Assembly (NCBI RefSeq): GCF_004143485.2
Contig: NZ_ML974130.1
Location: 232,917-296,916, forward strand
Length of the DNA: 64,000 bases
Reading direction: 5' to 3'
From: Halorussus amylolyticus
GTDB lineage: Archaea; Halobacteriota; Halobacteria; Halobacteriales; Haladaptataceae
Shown here: positions 8,374 through 15,288 of the stretch, one piece after another
Layout of the letters: every line of letters begins with the position of its first letter
How positions within the stretch are numbered: position 1 is the stretch's first letter
The notes under the pieces: generated by a model
What the model was told of the DNA's origin: nothing
The model's database searches: none
Seen by the model: only the letters and a program-made list of their open reading frames with translations
Made by a program: the position numbers and the translations under genes

Positions 8374-9756
8374 ATGGAGACGCCGATTTCGTTCGGAACC
8401 GACGGCTGGCGAGCGACGTTGGACGAGTTCACCGCCCCTCGCGTCCGGATGGTGGGACAGGCGGTCGCCGACTACCTCAGAGAGGTCGAAGACCGCGACG
8501 GGGGAACCGTCGCGGTCGGCTACGACGCCCGCGAGACCTCGCGGGGGTTCGCCGAGGAACTGTGTCGCGTGCTGGCCGCCAACGGCTTCGACGCCCTGAT
8601 TCCGCCCCGGGACTGCCCGACGCCGCTGGCCGTGTGGACCGTCGCCGACCGCGACCTCGCGGGCGCACTGGTGGTGTCGGCCAGCCACAACCCCCCGAAC
8701 TACAACGGCGTGAAGTTCTTTCCCCACGACGCCGCACCCGCGCTCCCTGAAGTCACCGACGAAATAATGGCGCGAATCGCCGAACCCCGCGCGCTCTCCG
8801 AGGACGAGCAGGGGAGCGTCCGCGAGGAGGACCTGCTCGAACCCTACGCCGAGCACCTGTTCGACCTCGTCGATGCCGACCTGGACGGTCTCGAAGTCGT
8901 CTACGACGCGATGCACGGGTCGGGCCGAGGATTCACCGACCAACTCCTCGAACGCGCCGGGGCCGACGTCGAGCGCCTGCGGTGCGAGCAAGACGCCGAG
9001 TTCGGCGGCACTAACCCCGAACCGAGCGCCGAGAATCTACAGGGTCTCGTCGAGGCGGTCCGCGGAGGCGACGCCGACCTCGGTATCGCCAACGACGGCG
9101 ACGCCGACCGAATCGCGCTCGTCACGCCCGAGCGGGGCTTCCTCGACGAGAACCTCTTTTTCGCCGCGACGTACGACTACCTGCTCGAAGACGACTCCGG
9201 TCCCGCGGTTCGGACCGTCTCGACCACCTTCCTCGTGGACCGCGTGGCCGAGGCCCACGGCGAGGAGGTCGTCGAGACCGCGGTCGGCTACAAGTGGGTC
9301 GCCGAGGCGATGGGCGACTACGACGCCCTCATCGGCGGCGAGGAGTCCGGTGGCTTCTCCATCCGGGGCCACAACCGCGAGAAGGACGGCGTGCTGATGG
9401 CCCTGCTCGCCGGGGCGGTCGAGAGCGAACGCTCCTACGACGACCGGGTGGACGGCCTCCTGAGCGAGTTCGGTGAGATACATCAGGACAAGGTCAGCGT
9501 CGATTGTCCCGACGACCAAAAACAGCGCGTCCTCTCGGAGTTGGAAGCCGAACTTCCGGACGAGGTGGCGGGCGAACACGTCGAGGACGTGAACACTACG
9601 GACGGCTTCAAGATTCTGCTCGACGACGGTTCGTGGCTCCTCGTCCGGCCGAGCGGCACGGAACCGAAGATGCGCGTCTACGCCGAAGCGGGGAGCGCCG
9701 AGCGCGTCGCGGCGCTGCTGGAGGCGGGTCGGGAACTGGTCGAACCGCTGGTGTAG
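8374..9756 (+). CDS. Phosphohexomutase (phosphoglucomutase/phosphomannomutase/GlmM-like)
   Basis: 460 aa, the length of the alpha-D-phosphohexomutase family. Domain 1 has the phosphoserine loop VVSASHNPPNYNGVKFF, domain 2 the Mg2+ loop NDGDADRIAL, domain 3 the sugar-binding GGEESGGFSIRGH, and domain 4 the phosphate loop RPSGTEPKMRVYAEAG. It interconverts 1- and 6-phosphates of glucose, mannose or glucosamine; which sugar is not resolvable from sequence. Start METPISFGTDGWRA places the conserved FGTDGWR near the N-terminus. It is convergent with the GNAT gene, whose stop begins at the next base. Confidence 0.93.
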   Translation: METPISFGTDGWRATLDEFTAPRVRMVGQAVADYLREVEDRDGGTVAVGYDARETSRGFAEELCRVLAANGFDALIPPRDCPTPLAVWTVADRDLAGALVVSASHNPPNYNGVKFFPHDAAPALPEVTDEIMARIAEPRALSEDEQGSVREEDLLEPYAEHLFDLVDADLDGLEVVYDAMHGSGRGFTDQLLERAGADVERLRCEQDAEFGGTNPEPSAENLQGLVEAVRGGDADLGIANDGDADRIALVTPERGFLDENLFFAATYDYLLEDDSGPAVRTVSTTFLVDRVAEAHGEEVVETAVGYKWVAEAMGDYDALIGGEESGGFSIRGHNREKDGVLMALLAGAVESERSYDDRVDGLLSEFGEIHQDKVSVDCPDDQKQRVLSELEAELPDEVAGEHVEDVNTTDGFKILLDDGSWLLVRPSGTEPKMRVYAEAGSAERVAALLEAGRELVEPLV

Positions 9757-10149
9757 CTACGTCTCGACTTCGAAGACGCCGCGAAGTCGCCCCTCGCCGA
9801 CCGACGAAACCTCGAATCCCAACGATTCGTAGAACGGTCGCACGCTCGGGTCGAACTCCGCAACCAGCGGCCGCCGAGCGACACGCTCGGCGGCCGCTTG
9901 GACGAGTCGGGTGCCAAGACCCCGCCCGCGGCGCGCGCGCCTGACCGCCACCGCGTCCACGCGCGCGCCGTCGGTTCGGGGCACGAGGACGAGCGCGCCC
10001 AGAATCGGCCCGCCCTCCGCGGCGACCAGCACGTCGCCGGTCTCGATTCGGGTTTCGAGGTCGTCCCGAACGTCGAGCATCGCGGCGTCGAGAACGCGAC
10101 GCACGCCGAGCGAATCGTCCGGGGTCGCTTCGCGAATCCCGACGCTCAT
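9757..10149 (-). CDS. GNAT-family N-acetyltransferase
   Basis: 130 aa, a compact GNAT fold: IREATPDDSLGVRRVLDAAM, the acetyl-CoA loop VRRARRGRGLGTRLVQAAAERV (Q/RxxGxG/A type), and VRPFYESLGFEV near the end. Its ATG overlaps the stop of the SAMP2-redoxin gene by 4 nt (ATGA), so the two are translated together; Lys or N-terminal acetylation linked to the modifier or redoxin is possible but unproven. A 14-bp perfect palindrome with a 3-nt loop (9867-9897) lies in the segment encoding VQAAAERVARR. Confidence 0.85.
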   Translation of the reverse strand: MSVGIREATPDDSLGVRRVLDAAMLDVRDDLETRIETGDVLVAAEGGPILGALVLVPRTDGARVDAVAVRRARRGRGLGTRLVQAAAERVARRPLVAEFDPSVRPFYESLGFEVSSVGEGRLRGVFEVET

Positions 10150-10898
10150 TCGTCGGCTTCGAGCATTCGGTCCACCATCGCCAGCACGTCGTCCGTCGAT
10201 GGTCGGTCGGCGGGCTTGTCGCCGCGGTGGACGGCGAACAGTTCGAGCCCGTCGCGGGCGTCGAGAATCGCGGTCTCGGGCATCCGTCCCACGATGTCGA
10301 GTCGCTTCCCGAGCGCGCCGAATCGCGTCGGTTGGCCGTACTGGTCGGCGACCGACTTCTCCTCGTCGGCGGCGAGCGCGAACGGGAGGTGGAACTTCTT
10401 CTGCCACTTCTCGGCCTTCGCCTTCGGTTCGGGCAGGACCGACACGACCGCGGCGTCGCGGTCCCGGAACTCCCCGTAGCGGTCGGCGACCTCCTCGACC
10501 TGCTCGCGGCAGTTCCGGCAGCGGTAGTCGCGGTGGAAGAAGACGACGATGGCGTCGTTGTCCGGGTCGGCGGCGAGGTCCGAGAGAACGACCGGGTCGG
10601 GACCCGCTCCGGCGTTCGGGAGTTCGAAGTCGAGAGCCGAGACGCCGAGACCCCGGCGTTCGCGGTCGAACTCGGGTATCGGCCCGGCGTCCGCCTCGTC
10701 GCTCCCGCCCTTGATGAGCCGAAGCACTTTGACGTGGTCGGCTTCGACCGGCTGGTCCTCCGGCACGGGGCGGCCGTCCACCATCACCGACACCTCGTGG
10801 GGGCTGAGGTCCACCGCCGCGAGCAGGTCGGCGTAGGTCGCGTCCTCGACTTCGAGGTCGTGGCTCCCCTCGCCGACGACCTCGACGGTGACGTTCAT
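10146..10898 (-). CDS. SAMP2 (ubiquitin-like) domain fused to a redoxin/peroxiredoxin-like domain
   Basis: 250 aa, one uninterrupted frame. Residues 1-65 (MNVTVEVVGEGSHDLEVE ... HVKVLRLIKGG) match the archaeal ubiquitin-like modifier SAMP2, which normally ends at the di-glycine. Here GG is at residues 64-65 (codons 10704-10709) and translation continues into an acidic linker (SDEADAGPIPEFDRERRGL) and an AhpC/TSA-like thioredoxin fold: ALDFELPN, VVFFHRDYRCRNCREQVEEVADRYGEF (C127/C130). There is no stop after GG and no ATG or GTG near the redoxin start, so this is a true fusion in this assembly. Release of active SAMP2 would need a protease (HvJAMM-like). It is coupled to the GNAT gene by a 4-nt overlap. 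Confidence 0.88.
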   Translation of the reverse strand: MNVTVEVVGEGSHDLEVEDATYADLLAAVDLSPHEVSVMVDGRPVPEDQPVEADHVKVLRLIKGGSDEADAGPIPEFDRERRGLGVSALDFELPNAGAGPDPVVLSDLAADPDNDAIVVFFHRDYRCRNCREQVEEVADRYGEFRDRDAAVVSVLPEPKAKAEKWQKKFHLPFALAADEEKSVADQYGQPTRFGALGKRLDIVGRMPETAILDARDGLELFAVHRGDKPADRPSTDDVLAMVDRMLEADE

Positions 10899-10970
10899 GG
10901 GATGAGTTTCCGCGCCGCAGGTGGTAAGCGTGTCGGGGCCGAGATTCCCCGTCGCCGACCGCTTCGGCGG

Positions 10971-11660
10971 TCAGTCGTCGCGGTCACCGACCGCGACGAC
11001 CTCGGTGTCCCGGTCGCCGACGAGCAGTTCCTCGACGGTTCGGACGACCGTCTCGGGGTCGGCGTCGCCGCCGGCCTTCTCGACGCTCCCGACCGAACCC
11101 CGGTCGAAGGGCACGTCGAGCGCGGCGTACACCGGGTCGAGAACGTCCGCGATTTCCTCGTGGTCGCGGACCACCACGACGCCCGAGACGAGCGCCGCGT
11201 TCTTCCGCACGCGCTGGGCGACTCCGACCAGTTTGCCGTCGCGCTGGAGCGAGTAGTCGCCCGCACAGAAACTCGCCTCGGGTTCGCCCCGGAGCGCGGG
11301 CACGCCGAGCCGCCAGAGCGCGCGCTGGACGGCTCTGGTGGTCTCGTCGTAGCGTTCGTCCATCCCGACCCGCATGTCGTCGAGCGGGACCGCGTGGGCG
11401 AACGCGACCGTGTTGCCGGTGTACGCGACCGCCCGCCCGCCGACAGACCGCTCGACCGGGTCGAAGCCGGTGGCGCGAGCGACTCGCTTGGCGACGTCGT
11501 AGCCGTCGGCCCGCGAGTCGCGCCGCCCGAACGCGAGCTGTCGGTGGGGTCGCCACACCCGAATCGCGGCCTCGCCGGTCGCCGCGGTCCGTTCGAGCAT
11601 CGCGGCGGTGGCGTTCCGGTCGGCGTTCGGCGAGTCCGCCCGCCCGCGGAGTACGCGCAT
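10971..11660 (-). CDS. Lipoate/biotin protein ligase family (LplA-like)
   Basis: 229 aa from ATG 11660; an alternative ATG at 11675 adds five residues. It has the BPL/LplA-LipB fold: RVWRPHRQLAFGRRDSRADG, the ligand loop ERSVGGRAVAYTGNTVAFAHAVP (equivalent to the RxxGGGxVxH region of LplA), and the catalytic Lys region CAGDYSLQRDGKLVGVAQRVRKNAAL. It may attach lipoate or octanoate to E2/GcvH proteins. It lacks the C-terminal accessory domain of bacterial LplA, as archaeal forms do. It is upstream of and co-directional with the SAMP2-redoxin gene, 72 bp apart. Confidence 0.82.
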   Translation of the reverse strand: MRVLRGRADSPNADRNATAAMLERTAATGEAAIRVWRPHRQLAFGRRDSRADGYDVAKRVARATGFDPVERSVGGRAVAYTGNTVAFAHAVPLDDMRVGMDERYDETTRAVQRALWRLGVPALRGEPEASFCAGDYSLQRDGKLVGVAQRVRKNAALVSGVVVVRDHEEIADVLDPVYAALDVPFDRGSVGSVEKAGGDADPETVVRTVEELLVGDRDTEVVAVGDRDD

Positions 11661-11714
11661 ATCCGGGGGTTGCATCCGGAGTACCTAAATCCACCGGGGT
11701 TCGAAGTGCGAGCG

Positions 11715-12623
11715 ATGGTCGTCGTTCCCGCGGGGGTGCTCGAACGCTACCCCCGGTTCTCGCTGTACAACTCCCCCTACGTCGCCCACGACGAGGGGTG
11801 TGCAATCGACCTGTATCCGCAGACCGACGACGCTCCCGACAGCGACGATGCCGTCAACTCCGACGACGCGCCGAGTCCGGTCGCGGGCGAGGTCGTCGCC
11901 ACCCGGACCGTCTCCGCGCCGCCGAAACCCTACGCCGTTGCGAACGACCACCTCATCGTGGTGGACACCGGCGACCACCTCGCGCGGATGCTCCACGTCG
12001 AACCTGGTGTCGAACCCGGCGACCGAGTCCGGGTCGGCGACTCGCTCGGAGAGATGGTCCGGTCGGGCTTCTTCGCGCCGTGGGTCGATAATCACATCCA
12101 CCTCGGCTTTCGGGAGCGCGACGCCGACCCCTATCGAGCGTCGGGGTCGCTTCGGGTCGAGGCGGGCGTCGAAGTCGAGCCAGTTCTGTGGGACGGGGCC
12201 GGGGTCGTGGTCGAGCGCGCCGACACCTACGTCGTCCTCGATTCGCCCGACCACCCCGCGCCCGGCGAGCGGTTCGCCGGAATCGCGTGCGAGGAAGGGG
12301 AAGTACTGGACGGCGGGCTTCCGCACTACGACGGCGGCGGCGTTCTCGGCGGTGACACTCTCGGCGAGGAGTCGAACGACGCGAGCGAGACCGCGGCGGC
12401 CGCCGCGGTCTCGCTCGCGGGTCGGCAGGTAGGGGTCGCAGAAGGCCGAACCGTCGCGTGGGACGACGTGACCGTGCTGGCGAACGGGACGCCGATTACC
12501 GGGATTTCGCTGTGCTGTTCGCGACGAGCGTCGTTCGGCGCGAAATTGGTGTGTCCCGACGCGGAATTCACGGTTGGCGAGGAAGTCGAGGTGCGCTTCG
12601 AGGCGCAGACCCCCCCGGCGTGA
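11715..12623 (+). CDS. M23/LytM-like metallopeptidase-fold protein of unknown function
   Basis: 302 aa; no family name is certain. Residues 20-131 carry the zinc-ligand layout of M23 peptidases: YVAHDEGCAIDLYP (H25 and D32), SPVAGEVVATRTV, NDHLIVVDTGDHLARMLHVEPG, and WVDNHIHLGFR (H127-I-H129). Archaea of this class have no peptidoglycan, so the substrate is unclear. There is no signal peptide, so it is likely cytoplasmic. The C-terminal third is different and contains an Ala-rich tract encoded by a perfect 38-nt palindrome. Start ATG 11715 was chosen by proximity to the divergent gene; in-frame sequence further upstream is antisense shadow. Confidence 0.7.
   Translation: MVVVPAGVLERYPRFSLYNSPYVAHDEGCAIDLYPQTDDAPDSDDAVNSDDAPSPVAGEVVATRTVSAPPKPYAVANDHLIVVDTGDHLARMLHVEPGVEPGDRVRVGDSLGEMVRSGFFAPWVDNHIHLGFRERDADPYRASGSLRVEAGVEVEPVLWDGAGVVVERADTYVVLDSPDHPAPGERFAGIACEEGEVLDGGLPHYDGGGVLGGDTLGEESNDASETAAAAAVSLAGRQVGVAEGRTVAWDDVTVLANGTPITGISLCCSRRASFGAKLVCPDAEFTVGEEVEVRFEAQTPPA
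12381..12418. repeat. 38-nt perfect palindrome inside the M23-like gene
   Basis: The 38 bases equal their own reverse complement (18-bp arms plus a self-complementary centre). It encodes an in-frame stretch around SETAAAAAVSLAG, which looks like an added surface segment. Perfect palindromes this long are rarely stable in coding DNA. Confidence 0.8.
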
Positions 12624-12642
12624 CCCGGACATCTTTGAAAAA

Positions 12643-12650
12643 TTTTATAT
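12643..12650 (+). promoter_or_regulatory. TATA box for the 12679-15288 operon
   Basis: The sequence ttttatat sits in an A/T-rich block directly after the stop of the M23-like gene and 29-36 bp before ATG 12679, consistent with a nearly leaderless mRNA for the membrane protein, PH-domain protein and PQQ lipoprotein. Confidence 0.6.
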
Positions 12651-12660
12651 TGTATTCCCG

Positions 12661-12675
12661 ACGGTTGCTAACCGT
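12661..12675. promoter_or_regulatory. Inverted repeat at the predicted transcription start (possible operator)
   Basis: ACGGTT-gct-AACCGT is a perfect 6-bp inverted repeat between the TATA box and ATG 12679. A third half-site, ACGGTTAACGT, follows at 12687-12697 inside the first codons. Position and symmetry suggest a repressor site; no matching regulator gene is adjacent. Confidence 0.4.
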
Positions 12676-12678
12676 AGC

Positions 12679-13476
12679 ATGTCACGGACGGTTAACGTGG
12701 TCTCCGGGCTGTACGACGCGGTGTTCCGACCAGCGTCGCTCGTCGAGGCACGAACCGTCCGCGAGCGACAGGGCTCCGTGTTGAATCAGCTCCGGCAGTT
12801 CCGACAACTGGTCGTCGTCTACGTGGTCAATCTCGCGGCGTACGCCGGGCCACTCACCGTCGCGGGCTTCGGCCGACAGAACGTCCCCGCGATGCCACCG
12901 TGGTTCGAGGGCGCGCTGGCCGGGCTCGGTACTCCCGAGGCGTGGGAGCTCCTGTACGCGTTCGCTCAGAACTCGCTGTTCCTGTTGGCCGCGACGGCGC
13001 TGACGTTGCTGAGCGTCCACGTTTCGATGGTATTGACGCTCCAGTCGAGCGGGGTCCTTCGGTCAGCGTACGCGGTCATCTACAGCACGAGCGCGTACCT
13101 CGCCGGAATCTTCACCGTGGTCTGGTATCTCTCGACCACGTCGGGCGTGACGGCGGCCCGAACCCTGGTCGTCGATCTCCAGAAGACGTTCATCTACGCG
13201 GTCATCGACTGGTTCGGTGCGGACCTCGGACTCCCCGGCGGGCGACCCGGTTCTCTCGAATTCGGTCAGCTCACCCCACACGGGCAGTCGGTCCTGGCGG
13301 TTCTCGCCGTTCTTGTCGCGTACTACCTCTACTCGCTGTACCTCGGTGCGCGCATCAATCATGGGGCGAGCCGGACCGACGGACTACTCGTGGTCATCGC
13401 GGTGGCCCTCTCACCGGTCGTCTACATCGGAGCGTCGATACTCACGTACACCGTCTCCACCGTTCCCGTACCGTGA
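12679..13476 (+). CDS. Multi-pass membrane protein (possibly YIP1-like)
   Basis: 265 aa from ATG 12679. It has five or six predicted membrane helices, for example VVVYVVNLAAYAGPLTVAGF, SLFLLAATALTLLSVHVSMVL, VIYSTSAYLAGIFTVVWYL, SVLAVLAVLVAYYLYSLYL and GLLVVIAVALSPVVYIGASIL. The spacing and the LARxxYAVxYSTSAY-like middle recall YIP1-family proteins, but this is weak. It is followed after 19 bp by a PH-domain membrane protein and then a PQQ lipoprotein, so a cell-envelope role for the operon is inferred. Confidence 0.75.
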   Translation: MSRTVNVVSGLYDAVFRPASLVEARTVRERQGSVLNQLRQFRQLVVVYVVNLAAYAGPLTVAGFGRQNVPAMPPWFEGALAGLGTPEAWELLYAFAQNSLFLLAATALTLLSVHVSMVLTLQSSGVLRSAYAVIYSTSAYLAGIFTVVWYLSTTSGVTAARTLVVDLQKTFIYAVIDWFGADLGLPGGRPGSLEFGQLTPHGQSVLAVLAVLVAYYLYSLYLGARINHGASRTDGLLVVIAVALSPVVYIGASILTYTVSTVPVP

Positions 13477-13495
13477 CGCCTTCCACTTCGACACT

Positions 13496-14041
13496 ATGAG
13501 CGCCCAAACACCCGACACGCGCGACGAAGACGTACCGACCGACGCAGAGAGCGGCGCGACGACGCCGGAGTCGGAGCGGAAGACGGTCTCGACACCGATA
13601 CGGACTCACCCGACGGTTCGGCCGACGCTAATCTGGCTCGGCGTCGTGACGGTGCTCGGGGTCGGAGTGATCGCGGCTATCTGGACCAACACCGATCTGG
13701 TCGGCGGTCCGCAAGTGGCGAACGTCGTGATTCAGGCCGTGGGGCTGCTGACGTTACTGGGCATTCTTCGGTTCCTGGCCCGAGTGTACGTGCTCCGGCA
13801 GACCAAGTACGTCGTCGATGAGGACACCATCACGCGCCAGTACGAACTGTTCTTCCGGACGTGGCAACGCACGGTTCCCGTCTCGAAGGTTCGGAGCCAC
13901 GAACTACGCCAGAGCAGGGTCCAGAAGTTGCTCGGCTACGGTACCATCTCGCTGAATCAGGGGCTGGGTGCCATCGAACTGGAGAACGTCACGAGCCCGC
14001 ATTCGTTGTACGACGACGTCAGTACCTTAGTCGAGCAATGA
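13496..14041 (+). CDS. Membrane protein with bacterial-type PH domain (bPH2/YdbT-like)
   Basis: 181 aa. An acidic Thr/Ser-rich N-terminus (residues 1-40) precedes two helices (IWLGVVTVLGVGVIAAIW and VIQAVGLLTLLGILRFLARVYV) and then a bPH2-type domain: TKYVVDEDTITRQYELFFRTWQRTVPVSKVRSHELRQSRVQKLLGYGTISLNQG. Such proteins line the cytoplasmic face of the membrane with unknown partners. Its TGA overlaps the ATG of the next gene (ATGA), so translation is coupled with the PQQ lipoprotein. Confidence 0.85.
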   Translation: MSAQTPDTRDEDVPTDAESGATTPESERKTVSTPIRTHPTVRPTLIWLGVVTVLGVGVIAAIWTNTDLVGGPQVANVVIQAVGLLTLLGILRFLARVYVLRQTKYVVDEDTITRQYELFFRTWQRTVPVSKVRSHELRQSRVQKLLGYGTISLNQGLGAIELENVTSPHSLYDDVSTLVEQ

Positions 14042-15288
14042 GCGACGACTCGATGTCCCGAGACGGTTCGTGCGTCGTCCGTCGTCGCGACGTCCTCGCA
14101 ACGGTCGGCTCGCTCGTTGCTTCCTCGGGCTGTCTCCGGCTGACGGCGACCGGGGAGGGTACGACCACTCGGGAGACCCAGTCGGACGACGACACCACGA
14201 CCGGCGAGGACGCGCCGACCGACACCGAGCAACCCGACTCGACGACCGAGACGACCGAGACGACCCCGGAGTGGGACGTCGAGTTGGACCCCCAGTGGAG
14301 CCAGCACTTCGAACCGGGCGAGCACGTCCTCGACGACGACGTGCTGTACGTCGCCGACCGCGACCAGACGAGTGACTTGGGACTGCTCGCGCTGAACGTC
14401 GCCGATGGCTCTGAGCGCTGGACGGTCTCGGCACCGTACCGGACGCGCTCGCTCTCGCTGGCCGGCCGGACCCTCTACGCTGGCGTGGGAGAGAGAACCG
14501 AAAGCGACGGCGCGCTGTACGCCGTCGACGCCGAATCGGGGTCCGCAGAGTCCGTCTTTGACGCCGACCAGTCGCCGACGGTCGGCCCGCCGCTGACCAC
14601 CGACGACACCGTGGTCTTCGGGACCACCTACCACGACGAAGGCGAGGACCGCCTCTACGGCCTCTCGCGGGACGGGTACGACGTCTCGTGGTCGTCGAGC
14701 GTCGAGGACGGCTACTACACCGGCGGCGTCCTCGCGGACGGCACCGCCTACCTCGGCGGGTTCGACTACCAGTTCGGAGCCCTCGACCCCGAGACCGGCG
14801 AGTGGGCGTGGCAAGGGAACTGGCAACTCGCACCCGACACCGACCCCGTGGTCCGAGACGGGTCGCTGTTCTTTGTCGACACCGACCGCGGGCTCGTCCG
14901 CCTCGACCCCGAGACCGGCGAGAGCGAGTGGTCCCACGAGGTCGAGCGGGAGACGAACGTCGTCTCGCACGTCTCGGGACCCGTGTTCGACGGCGACGTC
15001 GTCTACCTCACGGTCGGCCCGAACGTCCACGCCACCGAAGTCGGCGGTGACGGTCTGTGGTCGGTCGAACTCCCCGAACCGGTTCGGTACTCGCCAGCAG
15101 TCGTCGGGGACGTGGTGTGGGTCGCCACGCAGGACACCGATGTCCTCCACGGTCTCGACGTCGAGACCGGCGAGACGGTGTACCGCGAGCAACTGCCCGC
15201 CCGGACCGAGCGGACGGTCGCCGCTGGCGACCGATTGGTCGCGTTCCTCGACGACCGCGTGTTGGCGTTCACGGTGTCTCGACCGTAA
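14038..15288 (+). CDS. PQQ-type beta-propeller lipoprotein (Tat-exported)
   Basis: 416 aa. A twin-arginine region with lipobox (VVRRRDVLATVGSLVASSGC, Cys32) and a Thr/Asp-rich tether are followed by a beta-propeller of PQQ-like repeats (blades such as LLALNVADGSERW, LYAVDAESGSAE, FGALDPETGEWAW, LVRLDPETGESEW, LHGLDVETGETVYRE). Probably surface-anchored; no cofactor-binding Trp or Cys pattern of true PQQ dehydrogenases is visible, so it is more likely a binding scaffold. It overlaps the upstream gene by 4 nt and the convergent paralogue by 20 nt at the 3' end. Confidence 0.9.
   Translation: MSDDSMSRDGSCVVRRRDVLATVGSLVASSGCLRLTATGEGTTTRETQSDDDTTTGEDAPTDTEQPDSTTETTETTPEWDVELDPQWSQHFEPGEHVLDDDVLYVADRDQTSDLGLLALNVADGSERWTVSAPYRTRSLSLAGRTLYAGVGERTESDGALYAVDAESGSAESVFDADQSPTVGPPLTTDDTVVFGTTYHDEGEDRLYGLSRDGYDVSWSSSVEDGYYTGGVLADGTAYLGGFDYQFGALDPETGEWAWQGNWQLAPDTDPVVRDGSLFFVDTDRGLVRLDPETGESEWSHEVERETNVVSHVSGPVFDGDVVYLTVGPNVHATEVGGDGLWSVELPEPVRYSPAVVGDVVWVATQDTDVLHGLDVETGETVYREQLPARTERTVAAGDRLVAFLDDRVLAFTVSRP

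Noticed and set aside
10146-10898. SAMP2-redoxin fusion as a sequencing frameshift
   Set aside because: SAMP2 and the redoxin are in one frame with no start codon for the redoxin and a plausible acidic linker, so no shift is needed to explain it.
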